Source: an uncultured Bradyrhizobium sp.
GTDB taxonomy: Bacteria > Pseudomonadota > Alphaproteobacteria > Rhizobiales > Xanthobacteraceae
NCBI RefSeq assembly: GCF_936928535.1
Contig: NZ_CAKZHY010000029.1
Span: 1 to 34,791 of the forward strand
Direction of reading: 5' to 3'
Length of the DNA stretch: 34,791 nt
The notes beneath the pieces are model-generated. The model was not told the DNA's origin and searched no databases. It saw only the letters and a list, made by a program, of their open reading frames with translations. The translations under genes and the position numbers were made by a program. Every line of letters starts with the position of its first letter. Within the stretch, counting starts at the first letter, position 1. Positions 22,881 through 31,387 of the stretch are shown here, piece after piece.

Positions 22881-24197
22881 TCAGTTCTTCTCAATCCTGA
22901 TGACCTGCGGTCGTCCGCTGATCACCTTGTCCTTCTGCACGGCGGCGAGAGCGCGGCGCACGGCGTCTTCATGGGTCGCATAAGTGATCAGGATGACCGG
23001 CACGGGCACCGCCTTGCCGTCAGCGGGTGCAGCGCCGCCATTGGGATGGCGCTGCACGATCGACTCGATCGAAATCTTCTGCTCGGCGAGCCGGGTCGCG
23101 ATTGCAGCCGCGGTGCCCGGGAAATCGCGCGCGAGCAGGCGGATGTAATAGCCGCCTTCATGGCGCTCCATCGGCGCCTTCTTGGTGTCGTGCAGTTGCG
23201 CGATCGGGCGGCCGAACGGATTGGCCCGGATGCCGCGCGCCACGTCGGCGATATCGGCGACGACGGCGGATGCAGTCGCAGCGCCGCCGGCGCCGGGACC
23301 GACCAGCGTGATCGGCGGAATGCCCTCGCCATCGATCGTGACCGCATTGGTGACACCCATCACCTGCGCGATCGACGACGTTTTGGGAACCATGGTCGGA
23401 TGCACGCGCTGCTCGATACCCTTGGCGGTGCGAACGGCAACGCCGAGCAGCTTGAGCCGGTAACCGAGATCGTCAGCGGCGCGTAGATCTTCCGGCGCGA
23501 TCGAGGAGATGCCTTCAACATACACTGCGCTTTGAGCAACTTTCGTGCCGAAAGCGAGGCTGGCGAGGATTGCGAGCTTCTGCGCAGTGTCGTGGCCGTC
23601 GACGTCGAAGGACGGATTGGCCTCGGCATAGCCGAGCCGCTGCGCATCCTTCAGGCACTCGGCGAACGACAGGCCCTCCTGCTCCATCCGCGTCAGGATG
23701 TAGTTGCAGGTGCCGTTGAGGATGCCGTAGACGCGATTGATGCCGGTTCCGGCAAGGCCTTCGCGTAAGGTCTTGATGACGGGGATCGCGGCGCCGACCG
23801 CTGCCTCGAAATTCAGCGCACCGCCATGCTTTTCGGCGGCCTTCGCCAGCTTGATTCCGTGCTTGGCGAGCAGCGCCTTGTTCGCGGTGACGACCGACTT
23901 GCCAGCATTGAGCGCGGCCTCGACTGCCGAGAGCGCGGGATCGCCGGCGCCGCCCATCAGTTCGACAAAGCAATCGACCTCGGGATGCGTGGCCAGCGCC
24001 ATCGGATCCTTGGCCCATTCGACGCCGCGCAGGTCGATGCCGCGCTTCTTGGCCTTCGAGCGCGCCGTGACGGCGACGACGCGAATGCCGCGGCCACTGC
24101 GGCCCGCGAGCACGCGCGCCTGCGTTTCAATCAAACGGACAACTTCGGCACCCACGGTGCCGAGCCCCGCTATGCCCACTTTCAGGGGTGCAACCAT
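22881..24197 (-). CDS. hom: homoserine dehydrogenase
   Basis: A 438-residue enzyme reducing aspartate semialdehyde to homoserine for threonine, methionine and isoleucine synthesis. The Rossmann fingerprint is VGIAGLGTVGAEVVRLIE at the N-terminus. The catalytic domain has the block NGTCNYILTRMEQEGLSFAECLKDAQRLGYAE and the aspartate-rich DVDGHDTAQKLAILA. A C-terminal ACT domain (about 350-430, GGYYIRLLARDFPGTAAAIATRLAEQKISIESIVQR) implies feedback control, typically by threonine. ATG 24197 follows the aminotransferase stop by 29 bases, and I see no strong ribosome site, so coupling to the upstream gene is likely. Confidence 0.96.
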   Translation of the reverse strand: MVAPLKVGIAGLGTVGAEVVRLIETQARVLAGRSGRGIRVVAVTARSKAKKRGIDLRGVEWAKDPMALATHPEVDCFVELMGGAGDPALSAVEAALNAGKSVVTANKALLAKHGIKLAKAAEKHGGALNFEAAVGAAIPVIKTLREGLAGTGINRVYGILNGTCNYILTRMEQEGLSFAECLKDAQRLGYAEANPSFDVDGHDTAQKLAILASLAFGTKVAQSAVYVEGISSIAPEDLRAADDLGYRLKLLGVAVRTAKGIEQRVHPTMVPKTSSIAQVMGVTNAVTIDGEGIPPITLVGPGAGGAATASAVVADIADVARGIRANPFGRPIAQLHDTKKAPMERHEGGYYIRLLARDFPGTAAAIATRLAEQKISIESIVQRHPNGGAAPADGKAVPVPVILITYATHEDAVRRALAAVQKDKVISGRPQVIRIEKN

Positions 24198-24226
24198 GAT
24201 GCTTTAGTGAACCTGCAGAAGAGAAA

Positions 24227-25447
24227 TTAGCGCCTGTTAGCGAGCGGAACGACGTTGTGCAACGTTTCGAGGCCGCTTTCAAGGAAGCGACGCACGCCGC
24301 GCGCGGCCTGCCTGATCCGTTGCTCGTTTTCCACCATGGCGATGCGGACATATCCTTCGCCATGCTCGCCGAAGCCGACGCCGGGCGAGACCGCGACGCC
24401 CGACTTCTCCACCATCAACGTCGCGAACTGCATGCTGCCGACGCTGCGGAACGCCTCCGGCAGCGGCACCCAGGCAAACATCGAAGCCTCCGGCGGCGGA
24501 ATCTCCCAGCCTGCCCGGCCGAACGATTCCACCAGCGCGTCGCGGCGCTTGCGATAGGTGTCGCGCATCTCCTTGATGCAATCATCGGGGCCGTTCAGCG
24601 CCGCGGTCGCAGCGACCTGCACGGGTGTGAAGGCGCCGTAGTCGAGATAGGATTTGACGCGGGCGAGCGCTGCGATCACGCGCTCATTGCCGACCGCAAA
24701 GCCCATGCGCCAGCCGGCCATCGAATAGGTCTTCGACATCGAGGTGAACTCGACGGTGACGTCGATCGCACCAGGCACCTGGAGCACCGAGGGCGGCGGA
24801 TTGCTCTCGTCGAAATAGACCTCGGCATAGGCCAGATCCGACAGGATCAGGATCTCGTGCTTCTTCGCGAACGCCACGAGGTCCTTGTAGAAATCGAGGC
24901 TCGCGACATAGGCGGTCGGGTTCGAGGGATAGCAAACCACGAGCGCGAGCGGCTTCGGGATCGAATGAACGATCGCGCGCTCCACCGCCTCGAAGAATTG
25001 CGGCGTCGGCTCCGAAGGTACCGAACGGATCACGCCGCCCGCCATCAAGAAGCCGAAGGCATGAATCGGGTAGCTCGGGTTCGGGCAGAGGATGACGTCG
25101 CCGGGCGCGGTGATCGCCTGCGCCACGTTGGCAAAGCCTTCCTTGGAGCCCAGCGTCGCCACCACCTGGGTGTCGGGGTTGAGCTTCACGCCGAAGCGAC
25201 GCTCGTAATAGGCGGCCTGGGCCCGGCGCAGGCCGGGGATGCCGCGGGAGGCCGAGTAGCGGTCGGTGCGCGGCTTGCCCAGCGTCTCCTTCAGCTTCTC
25301 CAGCACGTGCGGCGGGGCCGGCAGGTCCGGATTGCCCATGCCGAGATCGATGATGTCGGCGCCGGCATTCCGCGCGGCCGCCTTGGCCCGGTTGACCTGC
25401 TCGAACACGTAAGGCGGTAGGCGGCGGATGCGGTAAAATTCTTCCAT
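24227..25447 (-). CDS. class I/II PLP-dependent aminotransferase (AlaC/DAP-aminotransferase-like)
   Basis: A 406-residue fold-type I aminotransferase beginning MEEFYRIRRLPPYVFEQVN, as in the AlaC-like proteins found next to hom in alphaproteobacteria. Conserved parts are DLGMGNPDLP, RYSASRGIPGLRRAQAAYYERRFGV, CYPSNPTAYVA, the PLP-binding lysine in TSMSKTYSMAGWRMGFAVGN, and the carboxylate-binding arginine near GYVRIAMVENEQRIRQA. Probable reactions are glutamate-pyruvate transamination or related amino-acid synthesis; the exact substrate is not determined by sequence. ATG 25447 is chosen over an upstream in-frame TTG (25468); GGAG is ~11 bases upstream. Confidence 0.9.
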   Translation of the reverse strand: MEEFYRIRRLPPYVFEQVNRAKAAARNAGADIIDLGMGNPDLPAPPHVLEKLKETLGKPRTDRYSASRGIPGLRRAQAAYYERRFGVKLNPDTQVVATLGSKEGFANVAQAITAPGDVILCPNPSYPIHAFGFLMAGGVIRSVPSEPTPQFFEAVERAIVHSIPKPLALVVCYPSNPTAYVASLDFYKDLVAFAKKHEILILSDLAYAEVYFDESNPPPSVLQVPGAIDVTVEFTSMSKTYSMAGWRMGFAVGNERVIAALARVKSYLDYGAFTPVQVAATAALNGPDDCIKEMRDTYRKRRDALVESFGRAGWEIPPPEASMFAWVPLPEAFRSVGSMQFATLMVEKSGVAVSPGVGFGEHGEGYVRIAMVENEQRIRQAARGVRRFLESGLETLHNVVPLANRR

Positions 25448-25704
25448 GGGTCTCTGGGCTCCGGGCAACCGGTCAGGACAGAATCGAGCAGCAATGACCG
25501 CCCCTTCGAGGAGACATCGCCCGACACACGAAAATTACTCAAAATCAAACACTTGGAGCAATTTTCGGCGATAAGGACTGAACTCCTTCGCCCTGACTCT
25601 CGGCTGAATTGACGTCTTTTAGCACGGAGTGACGGGGGCGCCAGCGATTACGTTGCGCCGCGCGATGGCCGTCCCGCTCCCATTTGGCGACCGACTTGGC
25701 GCCC

Positions 25705-25980
25705 TTATTTGGCATCCTTGGCCGCGACGGCCTGGCGGTCGCGGGCGGCCGCAAGCTCAGCCTCGATCTTGGCGCGTTGATCCGGCGGGATGATTGCCTG
25801 GTCGCGGTCAGGCGGCAAATCGTGCACCGGCAAATAGGCGCCAGGTTCCTTCGGGTGAGCCGGCGTATCCGCCGCCGACATATCGGCAAGCTGACTTGAA
25901 CACCCGCCCAGCGCGAACGCTGACATCAGCAGCGCGCAGCCGACAAGGCGCGACTTTTGCAGGTCCCACAACGCGAACAC
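25705..25980 (-). CDS. small putative lipoprotein
   Basis: A 91-residue protein with a signal sequence and lipobox: KSRLVGCALLMSAFALGGC then SSQ, with the acylated cysteine at residue 27. The mature part is short, proline- and charge-rich, and ends in an Ala/Lys-rich helix (AELAAARDRQAVAAKDAK). The start is GTG 25980 with a GGGGA-like ribosome site about 8 bases upstream. I do not recognise a family. It is divergent from phaC and upstream of the aminotransferase. The clear lipobox makes a real gene likely. Confidence 0.7.
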   Translation of the reverse strand: MFALWDLQKSRLVGCALLMSAFALGGCSSQLADMSAADTPAHPKEPGAYLPVHDLPPDRDQAIIPPDQRAKIEAELAAARDRQAVAAKDAK

Positions 25981-26169
25981 TTGGGAATTCCCCTACTCGT
26001 CCCAACGCTAGGCTGCCGGCAACTTAACCAACAACCTGCCCCAGCTCAAACCATTGCTGCCCACAAATGGTACGAGCGAGAAAACATCGAAGGCCCACGG
26101 CACAAAACGTGCACCGCGATTGTGACAAAAGCAAGAAGCCGTGTCGCAGTGCAGCACATGTTCGCGCTT

Positions 26170-26183
26170 GTTTCGCGCGAAAC
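26170..26183. promoter_or_regulatory. 14-bp perfect palindrome upstream of phaC
   Basis: GTTTCGCGCGAAAC is a perfect palindrome ~50 bases before the phaC start and ~190 bases from the lipoprotein start. The location between divergent genes fits an operator. No assigned regulator is adjacent. The known PhaR site type (CTGC-spacer-GCAG) is not obvious here. Confidence 0.4.
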
Positions 26184-26233
26184 CAGCGAGCTTCGCGGTG
26201 ACGAATACGGAATGAATCGTTACTGTTGCCCTT

Positions 26234-28045
26234 ATGAGTATCGCCACGACCGACACGCCCAAATCAAAGCCCGAAACCAAGTTCGATGCGGAAGCCTTCG
26301 CGATGAATGTCGCGCGGGCGATGGAGAGCGGCGGCAAGGCGCTCGCCGCGTATCTGAAGCCGCGCGAGAGCGGTGAGGTGCAGGACCGCCCCCCGGCCGA
26401 GCTCGCCGAAGTGGTCAAGACCTTCACCTCGGTCGCCGAGTACTGGCTGTCCGACCAGTCGCGGTCGTCCGATCTCCAGACCAAGCTGGCCAAGGACTAT
26501 CTCGACCTCTGGGGCTCGGCGGCGCGGCGGATGGCCGGCCAGGACGCCCAGCCCGCGATTGCGCCCTCGCCGCGCGACAAACGGTTCGCCGATCCGGAAT
26601 GGAAGTCCAACCAGTTCTTCGATTTCGTGATGCAGCTCTATCTGCTCACGACCAAGTTTGCACAGGAGCTGGTGCGCGACGCCGAGCTCGATCCGGCGAC
26701 CCGCCGCAAGGCCGAATTTTACGTGCAGCAGCTCATCAATGCGATCTCGCCGTCGAACTTCGTGCTGACCAACCCGGAGGTGTTGCGCGAGACGGTTGCA
26801 AGCAGCGGCGAGAACCTCGCGCGCGGCCTGACCATGCTGGCGGAAGACATTGCCGCCGGCAAGGGCATGCTGAAGATCCGCCAGTCCAACCCGGACAATC
26901 TCGTCGTCGGGGTCAACATGGCGACGACGCCGGGCAAGGTGATCTACCAGAACGAGATGATGCAGCTGATCCAGTATTCTCCGACCACGGAGAAGGTGCT
27001 GCGCACGCCGCTGCTGATCGTGCCGCCCTGGATCAACAAATTCTACATCCTCGATCTCAAGCCGGAGAAATCCTACATCAAGTGGTGCGTTGACCAGGGC
27101 ATCACCGTGTTCGTGATCTCATGGGTCAACCCCGACAAGAAGCTCGGCGCCAAGAGCTGGGAAGACTACATGAAGGAAGGCCCGCTCACGGCAATGGACG
27201 TGATCGAGAAGATCACCGGCGAGATGAAGGTGCACACGGCCGGCTATTGCGTCGGCGGCACCATGCTCGCGACCACGCTGGCCTGGCTCGCCGAGAAGCG
27301 GCGCCAGCGCGTCACCTCGGCGACGTTCTTTGCGGCCCAGGTCGACTTCACCCATGCCGGCGATCTCCTGGTCTTCGTGGACGAAGACCAGATCGCGGCG
27401 CTCGAGCAGGACATGAAGACCTCAGGCGTGCTCGAAGGCTCCAAGATGGCGATGGCCTTCAACATGCTGCGCTCCAACGATCTGATCTGGTCCTACGTGG
27501 TCAGCAACTATCTCAAGGGCCAGCAGCCGAGCGCGTTCGACCTGTTGCACTGGAATTCCGACGCAACGCGGATGACGCAGGCGAACCATTCCTACTATCT
27601 GCGCAACTGTTATCTGGAGAACCGGTTGTCGACCGGCACGATGGTGCTCGACAACACCCTGCTCGATCTCTCCAAGGTCAAGGTGCCCGTCTACAACCTC
27701 GCCACCCGCGAGGACCACATCGCGCCGGCGGAATCGGTGCTGTATGGCTCGCAGTTCTTCGGCGGTCCCGTGAAGTACGTGCTGTCAGGCTCCGGCCACA
27801 TCGCCGGCGTCGTCAATCCGCCCGCCTCGGGCAAGTACCAGTACTGGACCAACGACAACATCAAGAACGTCAGCGTCGCCGAGTGGATGAAGGGCGCGGT
27901 GGAGCACAAGGGCTCGTGGTGGCCGGACTGGCGGCAATGGCTGAGCGAGATCGATCCCGAGGAAGTGCCGGCGCGCAGCGTCGGAAGCGACGCGCTGCCG
28001 CCGATCGAGGATGCACCGGGCAGCTATGTCAGGGTTCGCGCATAG
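26234..28045 (+). CDS. phaC: class I poly(3-hydroxyalkanoate) synthase
   Basis: A 603-residue PhaC, the full length for class I synthases, which polymerise 3-hydroxyacyl-CoA (mainly hydroxybutyryl-CoA) on the granule surface. The N-terminal ~200 residues form the variable domain (DPEWKSNQFFDFVMQLYLLTTK). The alpha/beta-hydrolase core holds the lipase-like box GYCVGGT with catalytic C339, the aspartate in ATREDHIAPAES and the histidine in GSGHIAGVVNPP. Other family blocks are PPWINKFYILDL, SFDLLHWN-like AFDLLHWNSDATRM and the conserved WWPDWRQWL near the end. I see no clear ribosome site before ATG 26234. Other pha genes (phaP, phaR, phaAB) are not in the window. Confidence 0.95.
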   Translation: MSIATTDTPKSKPETKFDAEAFAMNVARAMESGGKALAAYLKPRESGEVQDRPPAELAEVVKTFTSVAEYWLSDQSRSSDLQTKLAKDYLDLWGSAARRMAGQDAQPAIAPSPRDKRFADPEWKSNQFFDFVMQLYLLTTKFAQELVRDAELDPATRRKAEFYVQQLINAISPSNFVLTNPEVLRETVASSGENLARGLTMLAEDIAAGKGMLKIRQSNPDNLVVGVNMATTPGKVIYQNEMMQLIQYSPTTEKVLRTPLLIVPPWINKFYILDLKPEKSYIKWCVDQGITVFVISWVNPDKKLGAKSWEDYMKEGPLTAMDVIEKITGEMKVHTAGYCVGGTMLATTLAWLAEKRRQRVTSATFFAAQVDFTHAGDLLVFVDEDQIAALEQDMKTSGVLEGSKMAMAFNMLRSNDLIWSYVVSNYLKGQQPSAFDLLHWNSDATRMTQANHSYYLRNCYLENRLSTGTMVLDNTLLDLSKVKVPVYNLATREDHIAPAESVLYGSQFFGGPVKYVLSGSGHIAGVVNPPASGKYQYWTNDNIKNVSVAEWMKGAVEHKGSWWPDWRQWLSEIDPEEVPARSVGSDALPPIEDAPGSYVRVRA

Positions 28046-28103
28046 CGCAATGGCGCGCGCTTTCGTATAAGCTCACGGCATCGATTTTGGAGGGGACCGG
28101 GTT

Positions 28104-28502
28104 ATGACGCGCGAATTGTTCTGGCTGACCTGCACGGTGATCCTGACCGGGATCCTGTGGATTCCCTACACCATCAACCGCTGCCAGGTTCGTGGGCTCA
28201 GCGGCGCCATGGCCAACCCCGCGCGCGGCGACAAGCCTCAGGCCGAGTGGGCGAACCGGCTGATGTTCGCGCATGACAACGCGGTCGAGAACCTCGTGCT
28301 GTTCGCGCCGCTGGTGCTGATCCTCAATGCGATCGACTATTCCTCGAAATGGACCGTGCTTGCCTGCGTGGTCTATTTCTGGGCGCGGGTTGCGCATCTG
28401 ATCGTCTATGCGCTGGGCATTCCGGTGTTCCGTACCCTCGCCTTCAGCGTCGGCTTCCTGGCGCAGGCCGTGCTGGCGCTGGCGATCTTTGGGGTGTTCT
28501 GA
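28104..28502 (+). CDS. MAPEG family membrane protein
   Basis: A 132-residue protein with four hydrophobic helices and the MAPEG motif region RLMFAHDNAVENLVLFAPLVLI in the second helix. MAPEG proteins include glutathione-dependent transferases and peroxidases. Bacterial short forms like this one are mostly uncharacterised. A strong ribosome site (GGAGGGGA) precedes ATG 28104. It follows phaC by 58 bases on the same strand and may be cotranscribed. Confidence 0.88.
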   Translation: MTRELFWLTCTVILTGILWIPYTINRCQVRGLSGAMANPARGDKPQAEWANRLMFAHDNAVENLVLFAPLVLILNAIDYSSKWTVLACVVYFWARVAHLIVYALGIPVFRTLAFSVGFLAQAVLALAIFGVF

Positions 28503-28517
28503 GCGCAACTTCGCATC

Positions 28518-28594
28518 GTCATTCCGGGGCGGTGCGCAGCACCGAACCCGGAATCTCGAGATTTCGGGTTCGTCTTCGGGCGCCCCGGAATGAC
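28518..28594. repeat. mosaic intergenic palindrome (copy 1 of GTCATTCCGGGGCG type)
   Basis: Outer arms GTCATTCCGGGGCG (28518-28531) and CGCCCCGGAATGAC (28581-28594) are exact inverse copies. An inner near-perfect dyad (GAACCCGGAATCTC / GAGATTTCGGGTTC, about 28543-28571) adds a second hairpin. It sits between the convergent MAPEG and argC genes and may serve as a transcription end. It shares outer and inner arms with the copy at 30483-30577. Confidence 0.85.
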
Positions 28595-28607
28595 CGTTTG
28601 GGTCGTC

Positions 28608-29591
28608 CTACTCCTCCGGCAGGCCCAGCATCAGCCGCATGTTCTGCACGGCTGCGCCCGAGGCGCCCTTGCCGAGATTGTCCAGCCGCGCGACCAGCAC
28701 CGCCTGGTGGTACTTGTCGCTGGCGAAGACGTAGAGCTCGAGCATGTTGGTCTCGTTCAGCGCTTCCGGCTCGAGCCGGCCGCCCTTCGAAGCCTCGTTC
28801 TGGAGCGGCATCGCCTTGACGTATTTCGAACCGGCGTAGCGCTTGGCGAGTGCAGCCTGCAGATCCGCGCCGCTGGGCTTGCCCGGCAGCGTGTCGAGCT
28901 GCAGCGGCACCGAGACCAGCATGCCCTGTCGGTAATTGCCGACCGAAGGAATGAAGATCGGCCGCCGCGTCAGGTTCGAATAGAGCTGCAGCTCCGGCAG
29001 ATGCTTGTGCTCGAAGCCGAGGCCGTAGAGCTCGAAGGACGGCGCACTGCCGTCCTCGAAGCTCGCGATCATCGACTTGCCACCGCCGGAATAGCCGCTG
29101 ACCGCGTTGACGCTGATGGGATAGTCAGGCGGCAGCAGGCCGGCATCGACGATCGGCCGCAGCAGCGCGATGCCGCCGGTCGGATAGCAGCCGGGATTGG
29201 AGACCTTCTTCGCGGCCTTGATCTTGCCGGCCTGGTCCGGCGCCAGTTCCGGAAAACCGTAAGCCCAGTCAGGCGCGACCCGGTAGGCGGTCGAGGCGTC
29301 CAGCACCTTCGGCCCCGAGGCGCCCATGTTGTCGATCAGCGCGACCGTCTCCCTGGCGGCATCGTCGGGCAGGCAGAGGATGACGAGGTCCACCTCTTCC
29401 ATCAGCGCCTTCTTGGCCGCAGGATCCTTACGCTTGTCGTCGGCGATCGTCTTCACGGCGACGTCGCTCTGCAGCTTCAGCCGCTCGTTGATGCCAAGCC
29501 CGGTTGTGCCGGAGCCGCCATCGACGAAGACGGTGGCGGGCTTCTTCGCGGCGCCCGACGTCGGGGCTTTCGTGGTCTCCGTGAGGCTCAT
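28608..29591 (-). CDS. argC: N-acetyl-gamma-glutamyl-phosphate reductase (short type)
   Basis: A 327-residue ArgC of the short subtype, making N-acetylglutamate semialdehyde with NADPH in arginine synthesis. The nucleotide-binding segment is [19 protein letters not shown]. The catalytic cysteine is C135 in [13 protein letters not shown], and the conserved block [15 protein letters not shown] follows. The tail [36 protein letters not shown] is typical. It overlaps the upstream PaiB-type gene by 4 bases (ATGA), so the two are translationally coupled, which is unusual because their roles look unrelated. Confidence 0.95.
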   Translation of the reverse strand: MSLTETTKAPTSGAAKKPATVFVDGGSGTTGLGINERLKLQSDVAVKTIADDKRKDPAAKKALMEEVDLVILCLPDDAARETVALIDNMGASGPKVLDASTAYRVAPDWAYGFPELAPDQAGKIKAAKKVSNPGCYPTGGIALLRPIVDAGLLPPDYPISVNAVSGYSGGGKSMIASFEDGSAPSFELYGLGFEHKHLPELQLYSNLTRRPIFIPSVGNYRQGMLVSVPLQLDTLPGKPSGADLQAALAKRYAGSKYVKAMPLQNEASKGGRLEPEALNETNMLELYVFASDKYHQAVLVARLDNLGKGASGAAVQNMRLMLGLPEE

Positions 29592-30256
29592 GGTGCGGTC
29601 CTTTCGAGCATGTCGGTTTCGTTCGCGAAAGCCTCTGGCCTTGCGTCCTGCATCAGTTGCGCGATCTGTCTCGCATCGGCGTCGGCTTGCGCGCCAAGCG
29701 CATTGGCGATCGCCACATAGTCGGCGTCCGATTTGTGCTGGTTGAGCTTGAAGCTGCCTTCGACCTCTTCAACCGTCATGACCAGACCCACGATCCCCTT
29801 CTTCATGGCCTCGAGCCGGCCGGCGGTCATCTTGCCCGACGTCCACGGCTTCTTCGGCAGCAGCCAGTTCTCGAAGATGTCGCTGAGCGTATCGATCTGC
29901 ACTGCCAGCTCAGCATCCGACATCATCGCCACCGGACCGCTCAGGTGAACCGACTGATAGAGCCAGGTCGGCACCTGATCCGGCGAGACGTACCAGTCCG
30001 GCGAGACATAGGCATCCGGACCGTTGATCGCGAGCAACCAGGATGTCGCGCCGTCCGCAAGCTTTACCAGCGGATTGTGACGGGCGACATGAAAGGCCGC
30101 TCGCGGCGTGCCGTCAGCCGCATAGGTCAAATAGAACGGCAGCGGCGATGCGATCGGCTTGTGGCCATCGAAGGCGCACATTGTGCCGAAGCCGCGCTCG
30201 CCTGCGAATTTCAGGCTTGCGGTGCGATCCGGCTTGAAAAAGGGTGGCGTGTACAT
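29588..30256 (-). CDS. PaiB-type FMN-binding split-barrel protein
   Basis: A 222-residue protein of the FMN-binding negative transcriptional regulator family (PF04299, Bacillus PaiB). It starts [11 protein letters not shown] and has [29 protein letters not shown] and [13 protein letters not shown], followed by the C-terminal [39 protein letters not shown] segment, all standard for the family. The fold binds flavin; a direct regulatory role has been suggested only for the Bacillus protein. GGAG lies 6 bases before ATG 30256. Its stop overlaps the argC start. Confidence 0.93.
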   Translation of the reverse strand: MYTPPFFKPDRTASLKFAGERGFGTMCAFDGHKPIASPLPFYLTYAADGTPRAAFHVARHNPLVKLADGATSWLLAINGPDAYVSPDWYVSPDQVPTWLYQSVHLSGPVAMMSDAELAVQIDTLSDIFENWLLPKKPWTSGKMTAGRLEAMKKGIVGLVMTVEEVEGSFKLNQHKSDADYVAIANALGAQADADARQIAQLMQDARPEAFANETDMLERTAP

Positions 30257-30320
30257 CGTAGTCTCCTGCTGGGCCTCCTCGGGGGGGCCGCCGGATCAGA
30301 TCGCGCTGACAGGAGAGAGA

Positions 30321-30431
30321 ATGCCGCGGATCGGGTCCAGCGGCAAAGACGATGATCTCAAACGCGATCGACCGCCCAAACCGCTAAAGAGCGGCGGCGG
30401 CGACGGGCGAACAGGATGGTCGCGGCGTTGA
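30321..30431 (+). CDS. possible 36-residue basic small protein
   Basis: ATG 30321 is directly preceded by AGGAGAGAGA, a strong ribosome site though with very short spacing. The 36-residue product is hydrophilic and rich in Lys, Arg, Asp, Gly and Pro (MPRIGSSGKDDDLKRDRPPK at the start), with no hydrophobic segment. It is divergent from the paiB-type gene with ~64 bases between starts. I recognise no family. The ribosome site is the main support; without conservation data it could be chance. Confidence 0.35.
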   Translation: MPRIGSSGKDDDLKRDRPPKPLKSGGGDGRTGWSRR

Positions 30432-30482
30432 TCATGGCGCGCGGCTATAGAGCGAGATCAGGTTCCCGTCAAGGTGACCGTT

Positions 30483-30577
30483 GTCATTACGGGGCGATGC
30501 GAAGCATCGAACCCGGAATCTCGCGCCACAAGCTCGAGATTCCGGGTTCGCTCGCGTTGCGAGCGCCCCGGAATGAC
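30483..30577. repeat. mosaic intergenic palindrome (copy 2 of GTCATTCCGGGGCG type)
   Basis: Outer arms GTCATTACGGGGCG (30483-30496) and CGCCCCGGAATGAC (30564-30577) pair with one mismatch. Inner arms CGAACCCGGAATCTCG (30508-30523) and CGAGATTCCGGGTTCG (30535-30550) pair perfectly. Outer and inner arms match those at 28518-28594, so these are two copies of one element ~2 kb apart. It lies 5 bases past the dedA stop and may help end its transcript. Confidence 0.85.
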
Positions 30578-30582
30578 GGGAC

Positions 30583-31113
30583 TTAGATGACCCGCCAGAG
30601 CCACTCCATGACCTTCGCGATCACGTCGCCGAACAGCAACAACGCGGCCGACCAGACCAGAGCCGAGACGAAGTTGGCCGCCTGGAAACTCCCGTACGGC
30701 ATTTCGAAGATGCCGGCCGCGAGCGGCACGGAGGCGCGCAAAGGACCGAAGAAGCGGCCGATGAAGATGCTGGGCACGCCCCAGCTACGCACGAAGGCCT
30801 CGCCCCTCGGCAGGATTTCCGGATAGCGCGACAGCGGCCACATCTGCGCGACCCGCTCCTTGTAGCGGTAGCCGAACCAATAGGAGACCCAGTCGCCGAG
30901 GGCGGCGCCGATCGCGCCGGCAATCCAGATCGGATAGAAGCTGATGCCGCTCGCCCCGATCAGCGCGCCGATGGCGACCAGTGCGCCCCAGGCCGGGATC
31001 AGGAGAGAGATGAAAGCCAGCGATTCCCCGAACGCCAGCAGGAACACGATCGGGGCAGCCCAGGCCTGATGAAGGCGCACGAAATCGGCCAGCGCGTGCG
31101 CAAACTGCTCCAT
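30583..31113 (-). CDS. DedA family inner membrane protein
   Basis: A 176-residue member of the DedA/SNARE-associated (VTT) family with about five hydrophobic helices. Signatures are the N-terminal FLLAFGESLAFISLLIPAWG, the GAIGAALGDWVSYWFGYRYKERV segment and FIGRFFGPLRASVPLAAGIFEMPYGSFQAANFVSALVW, with the conserved membrane arginine. Several relatives flip undecaprenyl phosphate or phospholipids or support proton-motive-force homeostasis, and the specific role here is unknown. It is divergent from parE over ~270 bases. Confidence 0.92.
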   Translation of the reverse strand: MEQFAHALADFVRLHQAWAAPIVFLLAFGESLAFISLLIPAWGALVAIGALIGASGISFYPIWIAGAIGAALGDWVSYWFGYRYKERVAQMWPLSRYPEILPRGEAFVRSWGVPSIFIGRFFGPLRASVPLAAGIFEMPYGSFQAANFVSALVWSAALLLFGDVIAKVMEWLWRVI

Positions 31114-31387
31114 TCCAGAATAGCCTTCCCGCCCCGCCTCGAGGTCCTGCCAGATGGAAAAGACTGGTAAGCCAAGGACTTGTGTGACATCAAGTCACAA
31201 AGCCGGGCCGACGCAGGCCAAGCCGTCAAATTGCCGGGACTTGGTGAACTTGCGGCGTAAATTCGCCGGCATTAGCTCCCACCCACGGCGCCCACACGGC
31301 CCCGTGGTAACCTTTCGAGCCCAGAAGTGGCATAGTCGCCCCTAACCGATTCGCCGCCTGTGCGGCCCTCAAAACGCATCAAGATAT

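Larger units (their letters stand above)
30257..30582. other. intergenic region between paiB-type and dedA genes
   Basis: A ~325-bp gap. It holds the paiB promoter side (30257-30310), a possible 36-residue ORF (30321-30431) and a mosaic palindrome (30483-30577). I see no other coding potential. Confidence 0.6.
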
